Positions 1-7,010 of a DNA stretch of 45,494 nucleotides are shown here, one piece after another; position 1 is the first letter of the stretch, and every line of letters starts with the position of its first letter. Under the pieces are notes generated by a model, which worked only from the letters and a program-made list of their open reading frames with translations, was not told the DNA's origin and made no database searches. The DNA comes from an uncultured Bacteroidales bacterium (GTDB lineage: Bacteria; Bacteroidota; Bacteroidia; Bacteroidales; UBA932), in the NCBI GenBank assembly GCA_910585445.1, contig CAJUEK010000015.1:1-45494 (forward strand), given 5' to 3'. Both the position numbers and the translations under genes were made by a program.

Positions 1-95
1 GTGCCAGTCCTAATTTTGTTTCGCTTCAAAAAGTTTTATCGGACAGCAATAATTTGGAAACAAGGTTGAGTTGACCTCATTGGAAAACAAGAAAA

Positions 96-129
96 AGGGG
101 CTTGAATAATACTTTTTATTCAGCCCCTC
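96..129. terminator. Terminator behind the lspA operon
   Basis: An inverted repeat (AGGGGC-TGAATAA arms with one bulged base, short loop) has A residues on the left and T residues in the loop and flank. It lies just past the last minus-strand reading frame of the ileS-dksA-lspA operon. It could work in both directions, but nothing to its left is identified. Confidence 0.7.
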
Positions 130-134
130 ATTAT

Positions 135-230
135 TTATGGCATTGCCAATCCCGGCATAGCACCCGAATCCACAATTCGCAGAGGTTTACACGGCATCAC
201 ATAAATCAGCCGCCAAGCTCCCCACTCCAT
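135..230 (-). CDS. Possible 31-aa ORF directly after lspA, same frame
   Basis: An ATG lies nine bases after the lspA stop, in the same frame, and opens a 31-codon frame (begins MEWGAWRLIYV, ends GLAMP). It stops five bases before the terminator. The fit between the lspA stop and the terminator is the only support. I recognise no family. It could be a small protein, a readthrough extension of LspA past a TGA codon, or chance. Confidence 0.25.
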   Translation of the reverse strand: MEWGAWRLIYVMPCKPLRIVDSGAMPGLAMP

Positions 231-239
231 TTTCTCAAA

Positions 240-824
240 TCATTTCCCGTCCTCCTGGGCAAAGAACCTGTACTGGAAAAGCAGCAGGTAAAAAGCCCCT
301 ACGGTCACACAGCTGTCCGCAAAGTTAAAGACGGCCCCGAAAAACACACGTGGTACATCCTGCCATGGAAGCCTGTATTCAAACAGCGGGAAATACAACA
401 TATCAACGACCCGACCGAACAGGAACGCAAACGGCGCACCCGGCATCACCGTCTCTGGCCATATCATTCCATAGAACAGGCAGTCAAAAATATTGCCCAA
501 AGCTCCGGCGGCAATAAGCGTCAGTCCCACAAGCACGCCGGTCGGAGTGCCGCGGCGCGATGCCAGCTTCGAAATCCACCACCACAAGGCACCGAAAAGC
601 ACAATCCTGAATACGGAAAGCAAAGCCTTCCCCCAGACGCCTCCGAAAGCCATACCGAAAGCCATGCCCTCATTAAGGACAAAATGAAGCTGAAACCAGT
701 TCCCTATGACATTTATCGTCTCGCCAAGTTCCATATTTGTCTTGACCAGAATCTTTATCACCTGGTCAAGAACGACAAGAACGGCACCGAGAACGACAAG
801 CCAGGTTCCTTTGGAAATCTTCAT
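240..824 (-). CDS. lspA: Lipoprotein signal peptidase (signal peptidase II)
   Basis: An inner-membrane aspartyl protease that removes signal peptides from diacylglyceryl-modified prolipoproteins. The 194-aa protein has about four hydrophobic segments. It carries the family motif around FVLNEGMAFGM (residues 48-58), a GNIFD motif with Asp114 and the FNFADS motif with Asp170; the last two Asp residues match the catalytic pair. The stretch of about 30 residues between the two catalytic motifs is longer than in the E. coli enzyme, which I believe is usual in Bacteroidota. It starts four bases after the dksA-like stop and is the last clear gene of the ileS operon. Its substrates would include the several lipoproteins in this window. 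Confidence 0.95.
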   Translation of the reverse strand: MKISKGTWLVVLGAVLVVLDQVIKILVKTNMELGETINVIGNWFQLHFVLNEGMAFGMAFGGVWGKALLSVFRIVLFGALWWWISKLASRRGTPTGVLVGLTLIAAGALGNIFDCLFYGMIWPETVMPGAPFAFLFGRVVDMLYFPLFEYRLPWQDVPRVFFGAVFNFADSCVTVGAFYLLLFQYRFFAQEDGK

Positions 825-828
825 GGGC

Positions 829-1239
829 CTACTTGTTCTTGTTCATCATCTCCTTGGCCTCCACCGTCAAAGTGGCATGAGGCACAAGACGAAGCCTCTC
901 CTTAGGGATAAGCTTTCCGGTCATGCGGCATACGCCATAAGTCTTGTTCTCGATTCTGATAAGCGCAGCCTCAAGGTTCTGTATGAACTTGTACTGACGC
1001 TGTGCAAGGGCACCGGCCTCCTCCTTAGAAAGAGCCGTCGCGCCTTCCTCCATAATCTTGAAAGTCGGAGACGTGTCCTCAATGTCATTGCTTGACCCAT
1101 GAGTAACGACATCACGCAACTGCTTATATTCGTTTTTCGCCTTTTCAAGCATCTCAAGAATGATGGTCTTGAACTCCTGGAGCTCCTCATCACTATAACG
1201 CACCTTAATCTCTGGAGCGTTCTTCATTTCTTCTGCCAT
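829..1239 (-). CDS. TraR/DksA-family transcription regulator, degenerate zinc finger
   Basis: A 136-aa protein with a helical N-terminal coiled-coil region (about residues 15-95) and a C-terminal DksA-like finger (YGVCRMTGKLIPKERL, about 101-116). DksA-type proteins enter the RNA polymerase secondary channel and modulate initiation with ppGpp. Canonical DksA has four zinc-binding cysteines; here only Cys104 remains, so zinc binding is unlikely. The remaining finger residues (RLRLVPHATLTVEAK) are otherwise typical. It sits between ileS and lspA with gaps of 21 and 4 bases, so it is co-transcribed with them. Function is assigned from the family; ppGpp dependence is not shown by the sequence. 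Confidence 0.88.
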   Translation of the reverse strand: MAEEMKNAPEIKVRYSDEELQEFKTIILEMLEKAKNEYKQLRDVVTHGSSNDIEDTSPTFKIMEEGATALSKEEAGALAQRQYKFIQNLEAALIRIENKTYGVCRMTGKLIPKERLRLVPHATLTVEAKEMMNKNK

Positions 1240-1260
1240 AGCTTATAGTGTTTATAATCA

Positions 1261-4200
1261 TTAAATTCTCTCAACTCTTATGCGGATATTCCCGTCATTC
1301 CACTCGACCTCAGGAGCGTCACCGGACTCTGAAATCGGCGCGGCCTGCACATCAACAGCAAGCGTCTGAGCTGCGACATAGTCACGGAATCCGGCAAGCG
1401 AAGCCGCAATCTCCTCACCGTCAGGACCATCGGCAAACACCTTCACCGTAATCTTGTCAGTAACGTCAAAATCGCTGTCCTTGCGCAAGTTCTGTATCCT
1501 GTTTATCAGTTCACGGGCAACACCCTCATACCTGAGAGCATCCGTTATGGTAATGTCAAGCGCAAGCGTCAGAGTTCCCTCAGTGGCCACAAGCCAGCCC
1601 GGCATGTCCTCCGAAGATATCTCATAGTCACCCTTGTTCAAAGTGACATCACCCGAAGGCAGGTTCAAAACATAACCTGTGCCAGAGGTCTCCGATGCCT
1701 GTATTTCCGATATCACATCCTGTCCAAGAGCGGCGAACGCAGCTGCAATCTCCTTCATCCGCTTGCCGTAAATCTTGCCGAGTGTCTTGAAATTAGGCTT
1801 GATTTTCTTGGTTATCAACCCGGCAGTCTCGGAAATGAACTCCATCTCCTTCACATTGACCTCTCCGAGCACAAGTTCCTTGACATTTTCAAGCTGCTCC
1901 TTCACCCTCATGTCGATGACAGGAATCACAATCTTCGCAAGCGGCTTGCGGACATTTATGTTCACCTTACGGCGTAGGGCAAGCACCATTGAAGACGCCC
2001 TCTGTGCCAAAGCCATCCTTGCCTCAAGGTCACTGTCCACGGCAGCGGCATCATACTCCGGCATTGCGACATAATGCACGGACTCCTCTCCTTGCACAAG
2101 ATCAGTATAGAGACGGTCCATGAAGAACGGCGCTATAGGGGCAGACAGACGGGCAACCGAAACCAGAACCTGATACAAGGTCTGATATGCAGACAGTTTG
2201 CCGGCATCCATGGTACCTCCCCAGAAACGCTTCCTGCCAAGACGCACATACCAGTTGCTGACATGGTCGCACACGAACTCCTGTATCATACGCCCTGCAG
2301 CAGTCACATCATAATCCTCGTATGCGGCAGTCACATCCCTCACAAGCGTATTGAGAAGCGATATTATCCACCTGTCAATCTCGGGCCTCTCAGAAAGCGG
2401 CACAGCTTCGGCGGCAGGATCGAATCCGTCGATATTGGCATACAGCGCGAAGAACGAATAAGTATTGTAGAGGGTTCCGAAGAACTTCTTCCTGACCTCA
2501 TCAACACCAGCCTCGTCAAAACGGAGGTTGTCCCAAGGCTGTGAATTTGTAAGCATATACCATCTTAGGGCATCAGCGCCATACTGGTCAAGGGCCTTGA
2601 ACGGATCCACGGCATTGCCGAGCCTCTTGCTCATCTTGTTGCCGTCCTTGTCAAGCACCAGACCGTTTGAGATTACCCTCTTGAACGCGCACTTGTCGCT
2701 GACCATGGCATTTATGGCATGGAGCGTATAGAACCATCCCCTCGTCTGGTCCACGCCCTCTGCTATGAAGTCGGCTGTACATCCGAACTTGCTGCTTCCG
2801 AGGTTGCGCAGGCCCTCCTGGGCATACGGCATCGCACCAGAATCAAACCACACGTCAATAAGGTCTGTCTCACGCACCATCTTCTTGCCTGTAGGAGAAA
2901 CAAGGAATATATTGTCCACATACGGACGGTGAAGATCTATCTTGTCATAATTCTCCTTTGACATATCATCCGGAGCGAATCCCTTTTCTTTCAGAGGATT
3001 CACATCCATTATGCCTGCTGCGACAGACTTCTCTATCTCAGCATAAAGTTCCTTGACGGAGCCGATGCATATGCTCTCGCGTCCGTCCTCGCTCATCCAC
3101 ACGGGGAGAGGAGTTCCCCAATAGCGGCTTCTCGACAGGTTCCAATCCTGAATGTTCTCAAGCCATTTGCCGAAACGTCCGGTACCGGTTGACTCCGGCT
3201 TCCAGGTAATTGTGTCATTAAGCTCCATCATCCTCTCACGCACTGCGGTAGTGCGGATAAACCATGAATTGAGAGGGTAATACAGCACAGGCTTGTCCGT
3301 CCTCCAGCAATGAGGATATGTATGGGTATGTTTCTCTATCTTGAAGGCCTTGTTCTGCTGCTTGAGCATAACGCAAATGTCAACGTCGAGAGTAGGAGCG
3401 TCCTCAGCAAGCGAAGCGTCATAGGCGTTCTTGACATACCTGCCGGCAAATTCGGAATAGTCAGCCGAAACATTGGCGGCGGCATAATCCGGATCCATAT
3501 CCTCGATACGGAAGAAACGTCCCTGACGGTCCACCTGGGCGCAACGGTCTCCGTTCATGTCCACCACCATCAGCGGCGGAACTCCCGCGGCCTTTGCCAC
3601 CTTATTGTCGTCTGCACCGAAAGTAGGCGCGATATGCACGATTCCGGTACCGTCCTCAGTCGTGACATAATCTCCCGGTATTACCTTGAACGCACCCTCG
3701 CCCGGATTGAACCAAGGTATAAGCTGCTCATATCTTATGTCCACAAGCTCCGCTCCCTTGATCTTGCCGTCAAGAACCTTGAACGGTACAAGCTTGTCTC
3801 CTGGCTTATAATCCTCAAATGCGACCTCTGCCGCCTTCGGATTGAAAAGAGAGCTTACGAGAGCCTCCGCCACGACATATACCGCCGGCTTTCCTGTGTA
3901 AGGATTGAATGAAAGCACGCGCACATAATCAATGTTCGGTCCCACGCAAAGCGCAGTATTTGACGGTAGAGTCCACGGAGTGGTTGTCCATGCGAGGAAA
4001 TATGCCGGAGTTCCGTCTTCAAAAAGGAATTCCGACTTGCCATCCCTCACGACCGCGAACTGCACCGTAGCAGTCGTATCCTTCACATCCCTGTAGCAGC
4101 CAGGCTGGTTCAGTTCATGCGTACTGAGACCGGTTCCCGCTGCAGGCGAATACGGCTGAATTGAATAGCCCTTGTAGAGCAGGCCCTTGTCGTAAATCTT

Positions 4201-4692
4201 TTTCAGAAGATACCAGAGTGTCTCGATATATCTGTTGTCGTATGTTATATACGGGTCGTTCATGTCCACCCAGTAGCCTATACGCTCTGTCATGGACACC
4301 CACTCGGCCGTATATTTCATCACCTCCTTGCGGCAGGCGTCATTATATTCCTCAACGGAAATCTTGGTTCCGATGTCCTCCTTGGTTATGCCGAGCTTTT
4401 TCTCGACGCCAAGTTCCACCGGCAGGCCATGAGTGTCCCATCCTGCCCTTCTGTTGACTTTATATCCGCCCTGTGTCTTGTAGCGGCATATGGCATCCTT
4501 GATAGAACGCGCCATGACATGGTGAATGCCCGGCATGCCGTTCGCTGAAGGCGGACCTTCAAAGAAAATGAATTCAGGTGCGCCTTCGCGCAGTTCAAGG
4601 GATTTCTCGAATGCGCGGTTCCTTTTCCATCTGTCGAGGACATCGTTGCCCGTCGCGACAAGATCAAGACCTTTGTACTCTTTAAATGCCAT
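1261..4692 (-). CDS. ileS: Isoleucyl-tRNA synthetase
   Basis: A cytoplasmic class I aminoacyl-tRNA synthetase that charges tRNA-Ile. The 1143-aa length fits the long bacterial/eukaryote-like IleS type. The HIGH signature appears as PGIHH (residues 54-58). The KMSKR signature is exact, in the stretch DGNKMSKRLGNAVDP. Between them lies the CP1 editing insertion (motifs WTTTPWTLPSN and DGTGIVHIAPTFG). The anticodon-binding and C-terminal regions follow. The long type lacks the C-terminal zinc-binding cysteines of the E. coli enzyme. It heads the ileS-dksA-lspA operon. The start codon lies 63 bases downstream of a good -7 box in the proximal repeat unit. I see no T-box leader, as expected in this phylum. 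Confidence 0.97.
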   Translation of the reverse strand: MAFKEYKGLDLVATGNDVLDRWKRNRAFEKSLELREGAPEFIFFEGPPSANGMPGIHHVMARSIKDAICRYKTQGGYKVNRRAGWDTHGLPVELGVEKKLGITKEDIGTKISVEEYNDACRKEVMKYTAEWVSMTERIGYWVDMNDPYITYDNRYIETLWYLLKKIYDKGLLYKGYSIQPYSPAAGTGLSTHELNQPGCYRDVKDTTATVQFAVVRDGKSEFLFEDGTPAYFLAWTTTPWTLPSNTALCVGPNIDYVRVLSFNPYTGKPAVYVVAEALVSSLFNPKAAEVAFEDYKPGDKLVPFKVLDGKIKGAELVDIRYEQLIPWFNPGEGAFKVIPGDYVTTEDGTGIVHIAPTFGADDNKVAKAAGVPPLMVVDMNGDRCAQVDRQGRFFRIEDMDPDYAAANVSADYSEFAGRYVKNAYDASLAEDAPTLDVDICVMLKQQNKAFKIEKHTHTYPHCWRTDKPVLYYPLNSWFIRTTAVRERMMELNDTITWKPESTGTGRFGKWLENIQDWNLSRSRYWGTPLPVWMSEDGRESICIGSVKELYAEIEKSVAAGIMDVNPLKEKGFAPDDMSKENYDKIDLHRPYVDNIFLVSPTGKKMVRETDLIDVWFDSGAMPYAQEGLRNLGSSKFGCTADFIAEGVDQTRGWFYTLHAINAMVSDKCAFKRVISNGLVLDKDGNKMSKRLGNAVDPFKALDQYGADALRWYMLTNSQPWDNLRFDEAGVDEVRKKFFGTLYNTYSFFALYANIDGFDPAAEAVPLSERPEIDRWIISLLNTLVRDVTAAYEDYDVTAAGRMIQEFVCDHVSNWYVRLGRKRFWGGTMDAGKLSAYQTLYQVLVSVARLSAPIAPFFMDRLYTDLVQGEESVHYVAMPEYDAAAVDSDLEARMALAQRASSMVLALRRKVNINVRKPLAKIVIPVIDMRVKEQLENVKELVLGEVNVKEMEFISETAGLITKKIKPNFKTLGKIYGKRMKEIAAAFAALGQDVISEIQASETSGTGYVLNLPSGDVTLNKGDYEISSEDMPGWLVATEGTLTLALDITITDALRYEGVARELINRIQNLRKDSDFDVTDKITVKVFADGPDGEEIAASLAGFRDYVAAQTLAVDVQAAPISESGDAPEVEWNDGNIRIRVERI

Positions 4693-4711
4693 ACTATTGA
4701 AAATAATTGTC

Positions 4712-4719
4712 TATTTTTG
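4712..4719 (+). promoter_or_regulatory. Possible rightward -7 box for cvpA-tsaB
   Basis: TATTTTTG matches the Bacteroidota TAnnTTTG consensus on the plus strand. It is the best plus-strand match between ileS and cvpA. If used, the cvpA-tsaB transcript would carry a leader of about 375 nt containing the whole repeat array. There is no clear -33 TTTG. Confidence 0.35.
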
Positions 4720-4752
4720 CACGGGCAATGCCCACCCGCTTTTTGTTCAAAC

Positions 4753-5095
4753 TGCAAATATAGTAAAAAGCTGAGAGCAAACATCAAGCTTGCTTGAAAT
4801 GTTTGCCGAGGCGTCAACGTTTATATGTGCGAAGCACAAATAAGTAAAAAGCTGAGAGCAGACATCAAATTTATTTGTAACCGACAAAGTCGCTGAAGCG
4901 AATGCGAAAGAATGTTTGCCGAGGCGAAGACGAATATATGTGCGTAAGCACAAATATAGTAAAAAGCTGAGAACAAACACCAAGCTCGCTTGTAATCGAC
5001 GAAGTCGCTTGAGCGAAAGCGAAAGAAATGTTTGCCGAGGCGCCAACGTTTATATGTGGGACTATATGTGCGCAAGCACAAGTATCAACCAAGAG
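4753..5095. repeat. Three-unit hairpin repeat array between ileS and cvpA
   Basis: Three imperfect tandem units (starting near 4754, 4837 and 4951) fill most of the 408-bp gap. Each has CAAATA(TAG), then AGTAAAAAGCTGAGA, a hairpin closed by CAAAC/GTTTG-type arms, GCCGAGGCG, and a short TGTGC/GCACA hairpin that leads into the next CAAATA box. Units 2 and 3 carry an insert inside the first hairpin with a CGAC/GTCG stem and further small arms. Unit 3 has a partial duplication of TATATGTG. The same element appears near 26836, 32183 and 37947. No coding capacity is evident. Confidence 0.85.
4755..4762 (-). promoter_or_regulatory. -7 box for ileS, within the repeat
   Basis: Read leftward, the box is TATATTTG, a full match to TAnnTTTG. 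It predicts a start about 55 nt before the ileS ATG. The same box recurs in the distal repeat units, so alternative starts are possible. Confidence 0.6.
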
Positions 5096-5100
5096 AAAAA

Positions 5101-5598
5101 ATGAACATACTCGACATAATTATCCTGATATGCTTCGTAGCCGCCATTGTACAGGGCCTCAGGAAAGGATTCATAGCACAGGTCATAGCCATAATATCAA
5201 TAATCGTAGGAGTCTGGCTGTCATTCCGCTTCTCCACCATGGCAAGCCAGTGGCTCGCCCAATACGTCCCGGCCTCTGGACAGGTCCTGAAAATCGTTGC
5301 ATTCGCACTGATTCTCATACTGGTAATCTTCGCGCTGGGTGCACTGGGGAAAGTCATTGAAGCCACGATAAAAATAGTGATGCTCAGCTGGCTCAACCGC
5401 CTGCTCGGTGCTATTTTCTCCCTCCTGAAATATGCCCTTGTAATGGGACTTGTCATAATGGCATTCAACGCATTGAACAACACGTTCAACATAATAAGCG
5501 AAGACACCCTTTACTCGTCCTCGCTATACCCGCCCCTGAAAAGATTCGCATATTCCGTATTCCCATATCTGAAAGACCTGCTTTTCTGGGGAAGATGA
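5101..5598 (+). CDS. cvpA: CvpA family membrane protein
   Basis: A 165-aa inner-membrane protein with four hydrophobic helices (about residues 2-20, 28-45, 60-85 and 103-125). Its opening (MNILDIIILICFVAAIVQG) and the following LRKGFIAQ are typical of CvpA. In E. coli the family is linked to colicin V production; in other bacteria it is tied to envelope stress, and its biochemical role is unsettled. I chose the ATG at 5101, not 5032, because the upstream codons run through repeat DNA and family members begin at this MNxLD. tsaB follows 22 bases later. The promoter is unclear; see the possible -7 box at 4712. Confidence 0.88.
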   Translation: MNILDIIILICFVAAIVQGLRKGFIAQVIAIISIIVGVWLSFRFSTMASQWLAQYVPASGQVLKIVAFALILILVIFALGALGKVIEATIKIVMLSWLNRLLGAIFSLLKYALVMGLVIMAFNALNNTFNIISEDTLYSSSLYPPLKRFAYSVFPYLKDLLFWGR

Positions 5599-5620
5599 CG
5601 GACATGAAAAATCAGACACA

Positions 5621-6313
5621 ATGGAAAGAATAATACTCATAGAGACATCCACGGCGCTGTGCTCCACTGCAATCGCAGAAAACGGCGCAATCGTTTCATA
5701 CAGGGAAAGCTCGTCCCCGAAAGCGCATGCATCAATGACAGCGGTCTTCATTGACCAGATGCTGAAGGAATGCAATCTCACAATATCAGATTGCGATGCG
5801 GTATGCGTCAGCATGGGCCCAGGCTCATACACAGGCCTGCGGGTTGGAGTCTCAACATCAAAAGGACTATGCTTCGGAGCGAAGAAGCCTCTGCTTGCCG
5901 TAGGGACTTTGGACACACTTGTTGCACAGGCAATCGCGGAAGGACTTGTTCCGGAGGGATGCAGGCATATAGTTCCTATGATTGACGCGCGAAGGATGGA
6001 AGTGTATGCAGGCGTATTCACTCCGGACGGCCGGCAGATTACGGAAACCGCACCTGCCATCATAGACTCCGGCAGCTACTCTGACATAATCGCCCAAGGA
6101 CCGGTTCTTTTCATCGGGGACGGAGCAGGAAAATGCGCGGAAACGCTCGCCCATCCGAACGCAACCTTCATACAATGCTGTCCGAAAGCGTCATCAATGC
6201 TCGTTCCAGCAATTGCAGAATACAAAGAAAAACGGTTCAAAGACGTTGCGTACTTCGAACCGTTCTATCTTAAGGAATTCGTCGCGACAACCAGCCGCAA
6301 GAAATTGTTCTGA
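5621..6313 (+). CDS. tsaB: tRNA threonylcarbamoyladenosine biosynthesis protein TsaB
   Basis: TsaB is the non-catalytic ASKHA-fold partner of TsaD and TsaE. The complex transfers threonylcarbamoyl to A37 of ANN-decoding tRNAs. The 230-aa protein opens with the family motif ILIETST and contains MGPGSYTGLRVGVSTSKG (residues 66-83). It follows cvpA by 22 bases in the same direction. The coding sequence near its 3' end (6225-6270) contains an inverted repeat AACGGTTC...GAACCGTT. An imperfect copy of this tail occurs about 720 bp downstream, just past a lipoprotein cassette. Confidence 0.95.
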   Translation: MERIILIETSTALCSTAIAENGAIVSYRESSSPKAHASMTAVFIDQMLKECNLTISDCDAVCVSMGPGSYTGLRVGVSTSKGLCFGAKKPLLAVGTLDTLVAQAIAEGLVPEGCRHIVPMIDARRMEVYAGVFTPDGRQITETAPAIIDSGSYSDIIAQGPVLFIGDGAGKCAETLAHPNATFIQCCPKASSMLVPAIAEYKEKRFKDVAYFEPFYLKEFVATTSRKKLF

Positions 6314-6316
6314 GAC
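6225..6316 (+). repeat. tsaB 3'-end copy of a flanking direct repeat
   Basis: This segment shares AACGGTTCAAAG, ACTT-GAACCGTTCT and TGTTCTGAGAC, in order, with 6950-7010. The distal copy has a 2-bp deletion in the loop and lacks about 30 bp before TGTTCTGAGAC. The two copies bracket the 6384-6949 lipoprotein cassette. Confidence 0.6.
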
Positions 6317-6383
6317 CTCCGAACATATCTTTAACAATTAACATTATTAAACTAAGAGAAGAACTAACTTTCATTTTTTGAAC

Positions 6384-6551
6384 ATGCTCAGCATGTTAGC
6401 AATGATAACGACAAGTTGTCATAAAGAAAATGTTTCATAATTTGACACATCCAAAAGAATAGATACTGAAACAGGAATTGACCCGGGTACTGTTTCAAAG
6501 CCTTCCAGTAAATATACTTGGAACTATAGAACAATAACATATTCATTATAA
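6384..6551 (+). pseudogene. Small lipoprotein gene interrupted by an in-frame TAA
   Basis: An ATG opens MLSMLAMITTSCHKEN, a lipoprotein-like start with a TTSC lipobox, and hits TAA at 6438-6440 after 18 codons. The same frame then stays open for 36 codons (ending WNYRTITYSL). It stops at 6549, two bases before the ATG of the next lipoprotein gene. The tight operon-like spacing and protein-like composition past the stop suggest a gene recently broken by one nonsense change, or a sequencing error. I recognise no family. Confidence 0.5.
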
Positions 6552-6553
6552 GT

Positions 6554-6949
6554 ATGAGAAAAATCATTACTGCACTTATACTCGTTTTAGCATTATGCAG
6601 TTGTGGTAAAGTAACAAAGACATGGGTATGGAAAGGTGAGAAGGAGATTCCGGCAAAAGGAGGAACAGCCGTTTGGACACCAAATCTTGATGACCCTTAT
6701 GTTTATCCGGACTTTACCGCCATTTGTACAAAAATTGAACTGGTTTCAGAAGACCGGGTAATAGAGTCGCATATATTTGAGAAACCGGGAAAGAAACTGC
6801 AAGGTGAATGGTATAAAATCACAGGAGAACTCAATAAAATTTCCATTACCTTCGAGCCGAATACAACACCATATATAAGATCAATAGCAATCTATCTTGA
6901 TAACCCCACCGGCGGTTACGGTTTCCGGGTTACCCAGGCTGCCCAATAA
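6554..6949 (+). CDS. Small lipoprotein, possible BACON-like fold
   Basis: A 131-aa predicted lipoprotein. The signal peptide is MRKIITALILVLALCSC, with Cys17 (or Cys15) as the lipidation site. The mature part is beta-rich. It has TAVWTPN near the start, WYKITGELNKISITFEPN in the middle and a C-terminal FRVTQAAQ that resembles the closing strand of BACON-type domains in Bacteroidota surface proteins; that likeness is my inference. The gene lies in an AT-richer segment between two copies of the tsaB tail, which fits acquisition as a cassette. Function is unknown. Confidence 0.7.
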   Translation: MRKIITALILVLALCSCGKVTKTWVWKGEKEIPAKGGTAVWTPNLDDPYVYPDFTAICTKIELVSEDRVIESHIFEKPGKKLQGEWYKITGELNKISITFEPNTTPYIRSIAIYLDNPTGGYGFRVTQAAQ

Positions 6950-6992
6950 AAAGAACGGTTCAAAGTTGTCCGACTTTGAACCGTTCTTTTAT
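6950..6992. terminator. Bidirectional terminator between convergent genes
   Basis: A perfect 17-bp inverted repeat (AAAGAACGGTTCAAAGT and its complement, 6-base loop) is flanked by A residues on the left and T residues on the right. It sits between convergent genes and suits both. It lies within the distal tsaB-tail copy. Confidence 0.85.
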
Positions 6993-7010
6993 AAAGCTGT
7001 TCTGAGACTC
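6950..7010. repeat. Distal copy of the tsaB-tail repeat
   Basis: An imperfect copy of the tsaB 3' end: AACGGTTCAAAG, CCGTTCT and TGTTCTGAGAC occur in the same order. It ends at the stop codon of the convergent lipoprotein gene. The likely history is that tsaB once ended here and the cassette was inserted with duplication of this tail. Confidence 0.55.

Noticed and set aside
1..95. A short open stretch and TTTTATCGGACAGCAATAAT at the left edge, thought of as the end of a transposase or IS.
   Set aside because: It is cut by the window edge, I see no second terminal repeat, and the residues do not give a recognisable transposase.
4747..5092. Several minus- and plus-strand frames of 70-100 codons through the ileS-cvpA gap.
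   Set aside because: They read through the repeat array in several frames at once, with repeated translated blocks; this is a by-product of the repeats, not coding.
4753..5095. The repeat array as a CRISPR.
   Set aside because: Units are 85-140 bp and of different lengths. They contain diverged hairpins rather than identical short repeats with unique spacers, and no cas genes are nearby.
5032..5100. A longer start for CvpA at the 5032 ATG.
   Set aside because: The added residues come from repeat DNA and are not hydrophobic. The family start is at 5101.
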